The notes under the pieces: model-generated
The model's input: only the letters and a program-made list of their open reading frames with translations
Database searches by the model: none
Told to the model about the DNA's origin: nothing
Translations under genes and position numbers: made by a program
From: Acanthococcus lagerstroemiae
Lineage: Eukaryota; Arthropoda; Insecta; Hemiptera; Eriococcidae
Assembly: GCA_031841125.1 (NCBI GenBank)
Contig: CM063109.1
Location: 24,771,321 to 24,835,320, forward strand
Length of the DNA stretch: 64,000 nucleotides
Reading direction: 5' to 3'
Part shown: positions 51,900 to 62,917 of the stretch, one piece after another
Layout: the number at the start of each line of letters is the position of its first letter
Position numbering within the stretch: position 1 is the stretch's first letter

Positions 51900-53100
51900 T
51901 TTTTTGAGACCACCAGGTGGTGTGGTGGGACGTATGGCGATGCACGCATGCCAAAGTGGCCCCTGAGACACCGCACCCCCGGCACCGGAAACTACCCTTT
52001 CGGGCATCGCATCAGTACCGAGGGGAACGCTTTGGGGCCGGGCCCGAGCCCCCCTTTTTCCTGGCCGGAACGGTGCGCGCGTCCTGCCAGGGCCACCACG
52101 GGGTTCCCTACTGACCGAGGTCCGCACTCCCAGAGCGCTCGCCTGGAAATTTCAGGTCCCCCGCAGCCGGACGCGCTGCCTCTTCCTCTTCACTCACTCG
52201 TCGTGTGAGACTCGTCTGATTGAAGCTCCAGCCCTGGTCCTGCGGGCGAGCTTCGCTGGATGGTATCCGCCGCCGCAGCAGTTGCAGCAAGTCCAGCTTC
52301 TCCTCCTCCTTGCGTCCTCTGTCTCGACCACTCAGCCTCCATCTTCCGTCGCATGATGGCCGAAACGAAACCCGACACCCGGTTCCAACCGCTTCGGCTC
52401 GTCAACAGCTCCGGGACCAGGGTGTCCGGCGCAAGACGGTTGATCACGCCGTCTCCGGGATCGATCGTGACCGCCCCGCGCCTCTCCTAGGCGTCGCACT
52501 CGAACAGCGTATGCCACGGCGTGTCCTCCTCTCCGCTTGCACAATGGGTGCACTCGGCGCTCCCCGCCAAACCCATCCGGTGCAGGTACGAGCCGAAACA
52601 ACCGTGTCCGCTCAAGACCTGGGTCAGGTGGAAGTTCAGGCTTCCGTGCCTCCTGCCTAACCAGCTTACCGATCAGCTCCCGGGTCCACTCGCCTTTCGA
52701 AGACTGGGCGAGCCTCTCCGTCCATCGCTGAAGCGTTGTCAGCTGAATGCCACGCTTCGCCCGGCGTGCCTCCTGCCGCGTCCTCGCCTTCTTCTGCGCC
52801 TTATAGGACTGCGCCAACTCGTCGACCTTCAGCTCGATGGGTGGAAGGCGCGCCAGCACGCCTACCGCCTCCGTTTACACGGTGGGATACGCGGTGACGC
52901 ACCTTAGCGCGACTCTCCGCTGCTCCTTCTCCAGCTCCACTCTCCGGTACGGGATCTGGACGGCGTCCGCGAATACCGGTGCGTCGTACGTCAGGACCGA
53001 CAGCACGACGTTCGCGTACAACCTCCGCTTCTGCTCCCGCAGGCCGCCCAGGTTCGCCATCAGTCGCGACAGCTGCCCGGCGACCCGGTCCGCCTTCTCC
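51900..53100 (-). mobile_element. R1-like LINE, 5'-truncated, with 16-bp target duplication
   Basis: A GC-rich insert in AT-rich DNA. GCCGATTTTAGGCTAT occurs at 51884-51899 and 53101-53116, and a T7 run at the left edge is the poly(A) tail. The minus strand encodes the end of an RT (LMANLGGLREQKRRLYANVV then LSVLTYDAPVFADAV, near 52940-53090) and a C-terminal region (SSKGEWTRELIGKLV; the family's GHGCF block lies in another frame near 52600). Frames are broken. Its 3' part is the family that also inserted at 847-1256. Confidence 0.88.
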
Positions 53101-53839
53101 GCCGATTTTAGGCTATAAAGTATATATCGGACAAAATGGTCAAAATTTGCTAAAAATAGTCGAAAAAACACTAAATTGGCAATTCTGGTAGTCGCTGTAT
53201 TCGCCACGATGTTAGTGGGGGCATTTCGAATATCACTAACCTTTCATTGTTGGTGGTACTCGACTGTGACACGGGCACGTTATCACTTGGACACACAACG
53301 AATGACATTAGTATTATAGTGATGAATTCTGATGAAAAATCATTCGAGGAAGGCTGGTCTCCCCCCCCCCATTTTCAGAGGGCTTTAGCTAGCAAGTCTT
53401 TTTAGGAGAGCGGGAGGAGGGCAGCAAAAATGTCGACTGAAATATAAAAAATTTAAATTTAAAAAATGAGTATATGTTTTTCAATTTTACCGACCGGTTG
53501 CTAGAATTTGCCGAATACCGACTTTGCAGAACGAGTCGTAAATAACATACGTCTCGTGGTGGATCTTTTGGTTTACTCCCGTCTCGTGTGGGAGAAGATA
53601 TTTGATTTATGTTCCTAATATTTCTTTCCCACTCAATCAAACGTGATAGATATCGCCAGTGAACAGGGTTTCTCTTCAAAGTTGAGGACTTTCCAATAAA
53701 TGCTTTGCAAAACATGAGGTTATTCTTGAGGTTTGAGTATTTTGAGGATTATTATTTGAAGATTAATTCGATTAAATAAAAAACACTGGAAGAAATTTCA
53801 TTAAATGTCCTTATTCTGAGGATTTTCAGTATGTGTTCC

Positions 53840-54235
53840 CTCTTGTTGCGGCTTCGTTTTCTTCAAGCGCCGTATCCTATGACAGACGTTGGTGGTCGCG
53901 ATTTCTGATGTGCGACTTTTCCTGAGTTGGTTAGTCGGGGTAGTTACCGTTGCTTTCCCTACGGTTTTGTTGCTGTAGAGTTTTTCTTCTATGTGCGAGG
54001 CAGTTCCTTTACTAATCATATGTTGCACGAAGTTGGGTAAGCTGTCCACGACATACACACGCGAAGCTTCAATCTTTCTGATCTGGTGGTAACAAACCCT
54101 GCGATTGTAATGCTTTGTTCGTTTGAACTGGCAGGGGTTACAGGAAGCACTACGTTTCCGCACCTCGATTGATACTGTGGTCGCTGTGTTCGGTAGGATT
54201 TTAGAGTCGGGATATTGTTACAATTTGGCCACACA
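53840..54235. repeat. Dispersed repeat, copy 2
   Basis: Same orientation and order of blocks as 51105-51490. Confidence 0.6.
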
Positions 54236-54981
54236 GCAGCTTGTTGTGGCTTTATTGTTAAATGACCTAAGTGGAATATGCAATATTGGGAAACAAAATC
54301 AGAAGATATACCGTTTGATATTTTGATGTTGCTCTGGCGTGTTACTAAATATATTGCTCATGTTGAAGATTATCGTTAATAATTATCAAAAATATCGACG
54401 GCGGAAAGGTGCAAAACTGTAATCCGCATTTAAACTATCCGGGATAAGAGACCTGACTTCCAAGAATTCTACCGAACTATTTTGTGTTTTCAAATTCGCA
54501 TTTTCCCGCATTTGCAATATGCCCCATACCCTTTGCAAAATGCCCATAGATGAGGCATTTTGCCAAAAAGGTGAACCATTTTAAAATTGCAAATACTAGC
54601 ATATTTGGTCTCTCACTGTCCCTTGCCTTGAAATTTTTTCAATATGTAAAGGAAGAACCTTGGTTCTATTTGGGACATATTGTACAAACATTGAATGATT
54701 CGGTTACGATCAGACGGAGAAAGAGCGAAAAATTATGCATTTTGTTCCTTTTTATCTTATGTGAGAACCACAAGCCGTGACACTGATTTTTCGACTGATA
54801 TGACACATCAAAATTGACTAATTTTGGAAATATTACGGATGAAAACGTTCTCTACCAGGCTCGTTATATTATATTCATTCCAGTTTGTTGAATCCTCGTA
54901 AACGAGAACGCTACTCCATTCATGTATACCTCATATATAAGCCGAAAACCTATGTATGTAATTTTTCTGAAGAAAAATACG

Positions 54982-55391
54982 TGGGGCGAGTCCCCGGTTT
55001 GCGTCACGTTAAGCAATTTTCAGTTTCAAAATTGATTAAATCATGGTAGACATGAGGTCAAATACAGAAAATAGGTATTCGAACATAATTTTTTGAGTTG
55101 TGTTACGTTGGAAAAACCTTAAAAATTCGAGAAGTAGATTTGAAAACGCGTGAAATAGACGTAGTATGAAGTTGAAATAGGTATCTATTCAATTTCTCGA
55201 TTTCTCCAGTTTGTGTCATAGGGTCAAAAGGGCCTGGGCTCAGGGAAATGGAGCTTATGATCGACAGAAGAGTCTAGCCTAGTCCTGCAAAAATTACTAG
55301 GTACCATCTCTGCTTAGAAATTAATTAAATCTGTTTTTTTATGTTGTCTGTGACACAAATTGTGGGCTGACGCAAACCGGGGACTCACCCT
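54982..55391. mobile_element. MITE with GAGTCCCCGGTTTGCGTCA ends
   Basis: GGGGCGAGTCCCCGGTTTGC (then GTCA) at 54982 is matched by TGACGCAAACCGGGGACTC followed by ACCC ending at about 55391. About 410 bp, noncoding. No clear target duplication. Confidence 0.65.
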
Positions 55392-55557
55392 AAAGTACAC
55401 AGCTTACACTTACAGATAGTACATAGAGTTTCCATTTTCCTCGACAGATTATACTGCAACGGAATAATTTTTCACTAACTATATAATTAGTTATCCTGAT
55501 GTAGGGTGAGCTTATGTTAAACGTTAATACGGAGACTAAAACAGTCCGAGTGAGGAC

Positions 55558-55672
55558 ATGCGCCATTTTTAATCATCCAGTTCGGTTCCATGAAATGAAA
55601 AATCGGCTAAACAGTAACACTGCGTTACCAGTTTTCGTTTCAGTGAACAAACTGGATTAAAAATGGCGCAGG
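55558..55672. repeat. Short fold-back element
   Basis: GCGCCATTTTTAATCATCCA at 55560 is matched by an inverted copy AACTGGATTAAAAATGGCGC ending at about 55670, with a 2-base difference. About 112 bp, noncoding. Confidence 0.6.
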
Positions 55673-57180
55673 TATATATGGCTTTTCTTTCGTGCTCTAG
55701 TCGCTGTTCTTATGCATACCAAAACAAAATGACAATTGAATTTTAGAAATTATGTCATAATGAGAAAACCGTCTATCAGTTTTCTCATACGACAAAGTGG
55801 GATTGATATAACAAAATATGAATAAAATGACAAGAAATTTGGTTATGACATAAGTTCTTATTAAATAATAAACAGAAATAAAAATTATGAGTTCTTCTTT
55901 GTTGTTCTCATAATATACAGAGTTCTGAACAAAATGACAAGATGACCTGAGCAGCTGGAAATTTGTATGATTTCACACAAGTCTGTCAAGTGCTAATTAA
56001 TCAAGAAGGTTAAAGATGTGTTAGCTTATAGAAAAACTTTTTTCTTCCACCCCCTGTCATTCACCTGTTACTGTTATGTAGTATTTACCTTCTTGCTGTC
56101 TTACTTCTTTCATTCTTATCTTTTGCTGTTATTCTTATATTCAAAGGGAAACTCAATAAGTTGCTGTTGTTATTTGTTAGTTTGTGTATTCTTTATTCTT
56201 TTACATCCCTAATAAGGTAAATAATTCGAAGAACTTCCCTTGAAAACAGCCGAAGTCAGTTCTGAAATTTCAACTTCGCCACCAGACAGCAATGTAACTG
56301 CTGCTGTTCTGCTGGATGCTTTCATATGGGAAGGTCAAGCTCTTTAATTTTCAAAATGCAGTTATTGACTAGGTACTATGCAACATTTATTGGATTAACA
56401 TTGGTAATTGGTGGAATCGGATTGTATATAAAAATACTAGTAAATTAATTGGCATTTTGACAAAATGACAAAACTCGTGACATAACGAAAAAAATGAAAT
56501 GCTCGTCTAACAAAATGACAAAAAATCGTTTGTCTAACATCACTGCTCGCTCTAATGTTAACAAAAATTATCAGAGGAAATTTCACCAAAGACACTCGTA
56601 TCAGATTTATTCCCCTTAAGAGTGAAATGTGAAATTCTATTTGCATACATATTTTCTTTTGAATTGATCTTTCTACATAATTAGCCCGAAAGAGAACGGC
56701 TTCATTTTCATCATAGCTACAGCAGTTATCTTTTGTAATGCGTACCACACTGTAGGGTACAACAGGAAAATTCGTGATGAAAGTTAATTTACCCTTACAT
56801 ACATTAAGCATGAGTCAATGTAACTTTTGTCTCCAAGCGTGCGAGTTTTAAGGGAAACGAATATAACTTTTCTTCAAGTTTTTGAGAATTCCGAATTATC
56901 GCAGTTCAAATTATCGAAGTTTCTCTGCATAGGTACATATATTATACCTATTTATAATTAATTAATTACGAGTTCTGTAAGAAAATTAAATTCAGCTGGT
57001 CGTGATTATCCACGCATACTATACGAAGTACACGAGAGGGAATCGGCAAACGACGCTCAAAATTTTGTTATTAAATAACGCGTTTCATCATTTTATTTAC
57101 TTATTATTATTATTTATTCATAAAGGTTGTAGCCGAGTTGTCGCAATCACCAGCTGATCGGACATGTAGGTTTTGTCTGT
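55673..57180. other. Noncoding DNA with recurring AACAAAATGACAA
   Basis: No gene recognised. The motif ACAAAATGACAA or a close variant recurs at about 55724, 55932, 56460 and 56509. Confidence 0.4.
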
Positions 57181-57480
57181 AGTTGAGGAATTATCTGTCA
57201 AAAGGAGGGCCTCTGTCGAGTAGGGGCCCTTTTTGCGGAGATGTTTGTCGGACTCTATTAGAAGCTGTGATATTCAGTGAAATTGGCGCCGATAAATGAT
57301 TACAAGTGCATTGTATTAACATCGATTCTATGCTGAGATTTGTACAAACTTATCATACTGTGTGTCAATGAAACCAAGCATTCATTACATTATATCGTAG
57401 AGTGAAAAGCGAGTAACTTCGTCCACGATAAGAAGCCTCAGAAATATTATACATTCTGGTTGCCCTATCAGCATGGCGAG

Positions 57481-60304
57481 CAGGGGCGGATAGGGTTTTC
57501 TTAACGGCCTGGGACAGCTGTATGAAAACGGCCCTCAGTTTTCTATAGGAGAACACAAATATTTGACATTTTTGCAATTTGCAAAGTTGGCATGAATTAT
57601 GTAAACAGTTAAGTAGGAAGATATAAACAATAACTTAACATATTCTGTGTTATATCTATTGGGATATAGTGAGTCAAATTGACTAATTAACCTTCCAATG
57701 GTTTGGCTTAAAATTGTAATTTCCTTCAAAATTTCTTCTACATTTAACAACATGAGAATATCTTTCTCTATGCCCATGAGCATAAAGGCTTGCAGGTGTT
57801 CATCACTTATAGTATTTCTTAGTTGATTTTTTATAATTTTTAATTTACTAAATGAACATTTGCATCGTACCTGTGTTATACTCACTGGCAATACAAATTG
57901 GTAAGCAAATGATAGCAAAGGATATGCGTTCATAAATAAATTGTAATTTCGTAAAACACCATAACAGCAAGTAGCACACTTTTAGCAACGCTTACCACGA
58001 AATAGACCTTCACATTTTTCCTCTGATGCATTATATTCGTCTTCTTCGTCGACTTCATCTTCATCAAACACATCTTCATCCAACTCTTCACTAAGAGTAG
58101 TCTTCAAAACATTCCACTGTTCTATAAAATCTATATAATATACTCATTCTTCAAGTCCTGAAAGGAGGTCTCTGACTGAGGAAGATAGTTAGATATTAGC
58201 TTGAAACAACCTGACCAGTACTGTATTTGGTATTTCTTTTTTCATTTTGGTAAAATTCTTCGGATCAAGACAAGCGAAATCAGCGTACAACGAACCGTGT
58301 TCTTCAAAACGATTTTTCATGGCTGAAATAACTGAGTTCATAATCGGATAATAGACTTCAATACGAAGTTTTTCTTTTCCTTCAGTACTTGTGATATGAT
58401 CTTCAGATTCATAATCAAATTGTTTCGTTTTCTTTCTGTTTCTTTTCAAAAGAAAAGAGTGTTCTATATAGCTATATAGTCACTGTTTTTCATTAAAGCC
58501 TTGTATTTCCTCATCAGCCAATTGTGCAAATTTTATGGCTATATCGACAATTTTATTGAAACCCTCTTCATTATTCAACTTTTGAAGTTTTTCAATACTG
58601 ACCATAACCATCTTATACTAAGGCCTACAAATATCAGCCCCAACATTTTGTAAGTACTTTGAAAGAGGTGTTGTTATGTGAAAATTTTCCAGAAAAATAT
58701 GAGTAGTTATAATTGTTTAAAAATTTAAAAGATTGTCCATGTATCCTCGTGAATGCACTCTAGCTTGTCCACGAAGAATATGATCCTTGGATGTGTAGAT
58801 TTTATGAAACGTGATAATGAGTGCTGCATAGTTGGGATTTGCTTTTTCTATCATTTTACTTTCATCTTCCTTGTCAATCTCATGGATAGTATCAAAAATC
58901 TTCTTCAGAACGTATTCTTTTGCCCACCATCTTGTTTCGTTTGTAGTTCTCAAAGCAACATTTGTAATTGTTTGACTTTTCCAGACATCCATTTTAATAT
59001 GGGATTCTCTGACAAATGTGAATGTGCATTTTAGAAGACCAAATAGTGACACCGCTTCAATAATATCATCGACACAATTAGATATTACCAAGTTTAATAC
59101 ATGGACGTAACACCACACATGTATGTGAGCTTTATTCTCAGAAAAATTGGTAAATAGAACTGAGAATCCGAATATACTCCTTGCATACCGGCAGCCCCAT
59201 CTGTAGCATTGCTTATGCATTTCTTTGGATCTAGAGTTGAATCTTTTAAAACTTTCAACACATATATGGCAAAGGCTTCTCCTTTTGTAGAAGTGAAATT
59301 TGAGACAGCAATTAATCTTTCTTCTGCTTGCTCATGCACATACCGCAGGATAATTGTACACTGATCTTTAACTGAAATGTCCTGTGTTGTATCTATTTGA
59401 ATAGAATATACACCAGCCTCCTTGACTCGTCTCACAATATCTTTCCTTATCAGGCTAACAATTGCTGCTACAACATAATTAAGTGTAGTTTTAGAGAGTA
59501 GTGAGTGGCTTCCACCTCCCTGCTTACTTCCGGACTCACGAATTTTCATGCTTTTGGCACGTTCGTTGGAAACAAGTTGGGTACTTTTGCTAACTCGAAT
59601 TCACTGGTGTGACGTCACGATAATATACTTCATAATAAACCTAGACGGCTAACTTGGGTCACGTGGTAGATCGAACGTCCCGTGCCCCGTGCAAGTACCG
59701 CGCAGGGCGCACCGATAACAACATTCACCACGCGAACATTAAGGTGGCAAAATGTTCCTGTCCTATTTAACTACACGTAAAATGAGTGATTTTCAAAGCT
59801 TTTCTTCGAGAAAAATGGAGGGTCAACAACTTGTTTTGATTTCATAATTGTTATCGGTGGATATTTGGAAAATATCTGTTTTTAATTTCAGCCTGAAAGT
59901 CCACTCCAAATTTGAGCTACAATTCAATGAAAATTACAAAATTCCCATAAGATTACGTGTAAACGAGTTGTTCTGCCACTCTATTTAATATCGGCATGCA
60001 ACTATGCAACAATCCATACACGTTCACGTTCGGCCGCTTTAAGTGTGCAGGATATGTACTTAGGTGTCTAGGTACTAGGTAATTATATGTAATTCTGTGG
60101 GTGAGACTTGCTCATCATTTGGGTTTTGACAGCGATTCAGAAAATCAGCTAATACTGTATTCTAAACTAATACCTATGGTAGGTATTTTCAATAATACAA
60201 GCACCAATTTTCTGTTTTTATTTTCATCTGAAGCCAGTTGCTGACCGGCCCTTTTTACCCTTCTAGAAGACGGCCCACTGGCCCATCTTTCCTATCCGCC
60301 CCTG
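57481..60304 (-). mobile_element. Decayed hAT element, 2824 bp, with transposase relic
   Basis: Begins CAGGGGCGGATAGGG and ends CCTATCCGCCCCTG. It is flanked by ATGGCGAG (57473-57480) and ATGACGAG (60305-60312), an 8-bp duplication with one change. Minus-strand frames encode a hAT transposase in order: IQIDTTQDISVKDQCTIILR and NATDGAAGMQG (59094-59549), HVWCYVHVLNLVISNCVDDI and TTNETRWWAKE (58717-59220), and the dimerisation domain LPVSITQVRCKCSFSKLKII (57535-57933). Stops and shifts make it inactive. Confidence 0.93.
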
Positions 60305-60964
60305 ATGACGAGACATCTTCACTACTACACATTAGCTCATTAGCTTCAATCACGAGAATTTACAATAACTCATCATACAGCGAGTTAGGAATATTGTGTG
60401 TATTTTGTTGCATAAGTTGTATAAATGTGTATGGAAACAAGCAAAGGAGAAGAGTACTTAATGGATAAAATTCAACGATATTATCATGGGAAAACAGTTA
60501 CTGATGAACCACAACATACGTAGGTATACTTATGTCCCACCAGGCTAATTTTCCTATCGCTCTAAAAAGGGCCCCTATCATTTTCTTTCTTTCTTAATTC
60601 GTCCGCCTTCGTTTCTTAATGAACTTAACAATTAATTAGTCATTTTTATCAATTCAAACACCGCGAACACTTTTTATATTAACATCATATTTTTCAATTA
60701 AATCAGTCTGAAAGGAATATTTCAGCTTGAAAACTGTGAAGTTGTTTTTCTCAGAATCATCATTGCTGACAGCGGCCGTTTTAACAGATACATAACTCCT
60801 CATTTATCAATAATACAGTTAATATGGGTGGGTCCGGGTGCGGCATCACAGTGTACATTATCGGTGCTGTGCTAATTCCGAACTACGAGCTCTTTTGCAC
60901 CAACATGTTGAGAGGGCATTCTCACATATGGACGCTGTTAAACAAAAAGCTCCCAAACGATATT

Positions 60965-61043
60965 TGAGGAGTTATCTGTCAAAAGGGCGTCCGTTCCATA
61001 AGAAATACATTGAACGGACGCCCTTTTGACAGATAACTCCTCA
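60965..61043. repeat. Perfect 32-bp hairpin with 15-nt loop
   Basis: TGAGGAGTTATCTGTCAAAA (arm 60965-60996 ends GGGCGTCCGTTC) is followed by 15 nt and an exact inverted copy at 61012-61043. Related single arms occur at about 57184 and 60790, so it probably derives from transposon ends placed head to head, but the intact hairpin could also be transcribed. Confidence 0.85.
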
Positions 61044-61049
61044 TTTGTT

Positions 61050-62520
61050 GACGAAATAAGTTATTAGCTTATTAGTAGGTATAGCCAGCAAATGAATAAT
61101 GCCGGTTTACAGACATAGCGTTACCTGATTAGCTTTTTTCAGCGTCTTAATGTTACGTTTTCTCAAAAAACAGATTTTGTCGCTTGAGAGCTTTTTGTTC
61201 AACAGCGTCCATATTCGCCTTTCATCTGTGTCGAGGTGGCAACATCTAACGGACTATCGGTTCTATGCAGGTTGCGAACTACTATACTACCAGCTCTTGC
61301 ACAAGCATGTCTGGGGAATTTTTATATCAATCTTTCTTTTGTGACTGATCAGATAACCAAATGTACCGCATGACCCGGTGATCAGTCGAGTCTCAAGTTT
61401 CTTTTGGCGTCGTTTAGTTCGTTGCAAGACCATCAGATGTTCACGTTTCGGTTTGTCGTCCGATAAAGGTTAACGTTTTCTTGTTTTCAAGATTGTTCCC
61501 GTCTTCTAGTGTACAAATGCGTTAATAGTTCTCGCGTATTCGAACAGGAGTTATTGATTTACTGTACGCGTTCCGAGTCGCCGAATTAATTATTGATTGT
61601 CGTGATGTAATACCGTGACTAATTTATTTCGCCAGTTCGATCTCAGTTTCGGTTTTGTGTTCGTGTTTCGTCACATTAGTTGATCCGATTAAATATTATG
61701 TACATACTCGTATGTCATATTCAAAAAACAACGCGATTTGTGTATTGGTGGACGGTCCTGAGATGAGTGGTTGAGCGTCGCCTAGTGGCAGATGGTGGTC
61801 TGTGCCCCAAACGAAGTGGAGACCAGGCCTTTGCTGTACAGGAACTGTGACGAGGAACAAATGATGCTCTTTCTGCGATGGCGGAGAAATACCACCGTAA
61901 ACCACCGTAGGATCTAATAACCAGTTGCCAACGATGTCCAGTTCATCGGGACTCGATCAAAAGAACGATCTCACATTTATAAGCAGTTTAGGTCATGCTG
62001 TGGATTTAATGTTTGAGTGGCGGGGGAGGGATACACTGGTTTAAATTGCTCCGGGCTCTTCTGGATTCAAGAGGTTTTTAGGATGCAGTTGGTGGGAAAA
62101 TAGTAGGTGTGCTTCCAACTACCAGGGGTGCTAAAATGTACGGCTGGATTAATTCCTTCGGTTGGTGCAGTCATTTGTTTAATTCAAAATTTGATGGGGT
62201 TGAATTTTGGCTGTTTATATAGTTTAGAAGGGAGTCCTCCATCCTGTATTCCTATTATCAGATTTATTTGGTGAAGATTCGGCGGAGGAACATGCTTCAA
62301 TCAGATGCTGCGTCAACATCGATCTGGTAAGACTTTGAAAATTGATTAAAATGCTGCCGTTACCCCTACCCAGTGTGCAAAATCTCTGTGTGTGACGCTC
62401 AAAAAGCGTCACAAAGTCGTCTCAAGCGCCATTTCATGGCGAAAAGGTGTAGTTCAGTTGTCCTCCACCAGCAAGAAATAGAGTGCGTCTCAGTCGACCG
62501 ACACAGGGACAAGGAGCCAC
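61050..62520. other. Noncoding DNA
   Basis: No supportable gene. 61180-61228 is an inverted match to about 60911-60960 (GGACGCTGTT then AACAAAAAGCT), part of the same repeat system as the hairpin. Confidence 0.4.
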
Positions 62521-62521
62521 T

Positions 62522-62721
62522 CATGTGTCACAATGTGTCGCCAGTTAAATGGCCATTATGTGTAGGTTTTTATAATATTTCGTCAGATTATGACTGCGTT
62601 ATGCGCCACAATGTGTCCACACATGTGTCACAATGTGTCACCAGTTAAATGGCCATTATGTGTAGATTTTTCATTGCATATCGTCAGATTGTGATTATGT
62701 TATGCGTTCTATGTTAGCGCG
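62522..62721 (+). repeat. 100-bp direct tandem repeat, two units
   Basis: CATGTGTCACAATGTGTC begins units at 62522 and 62622. Both continue with CCAGTTAAATGGCCATTATG and later CGTCAGATT and TTATGCG. Several substitutions separate them. Confidence 0.85.
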
Positions 62722-62845
62722 ATCTATACGGGTAATTTCTTTGTTTGTACTCATTGTCACCGCGCGTAAAGCCAGTTTGAATTTCGAGTTCGTTATTTGT
62801 AGTTGCGTGTTTTCAAGTTAACTGTTTTTAATTTTACGGCAAAGA

Positions 62846-62911
62846 ATGTCTGGAGTTTCGGACGTTTCGGCCTCTGAAGAAAACGGGATCACAAGAAAAT
62901 ACTTGTACGAG
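62846..62911 (+). other. Candidate first coding exon
   Basis: An ATG opens a 22-codon serine- and glutamate-containing frame (MSGVSDVSASEENGITRKYL, then YE) that ends exactly at a consensus splice donor, G|GTAAGT, at 62912. The exon is a multiple of three. No downstream exon was identified, so it could be a host gene, a transposon exon or chance. Confidence 0.3.
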
Positions 62912-62917
62912 GTAAGT

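Noticed and set aside
52220..52907. Proline/arginine-rich plus-strand frames
   Set aside because: Antisense of the GC-rich R1-like LINE; the minus strand carries the recognisable RT and C-terminal motifs.
62522..62721. CRISPR-like repeat
   Set aside because: Only two diverged 100-bp units, no short repeats with unique spacers, and a eukaryotic context.
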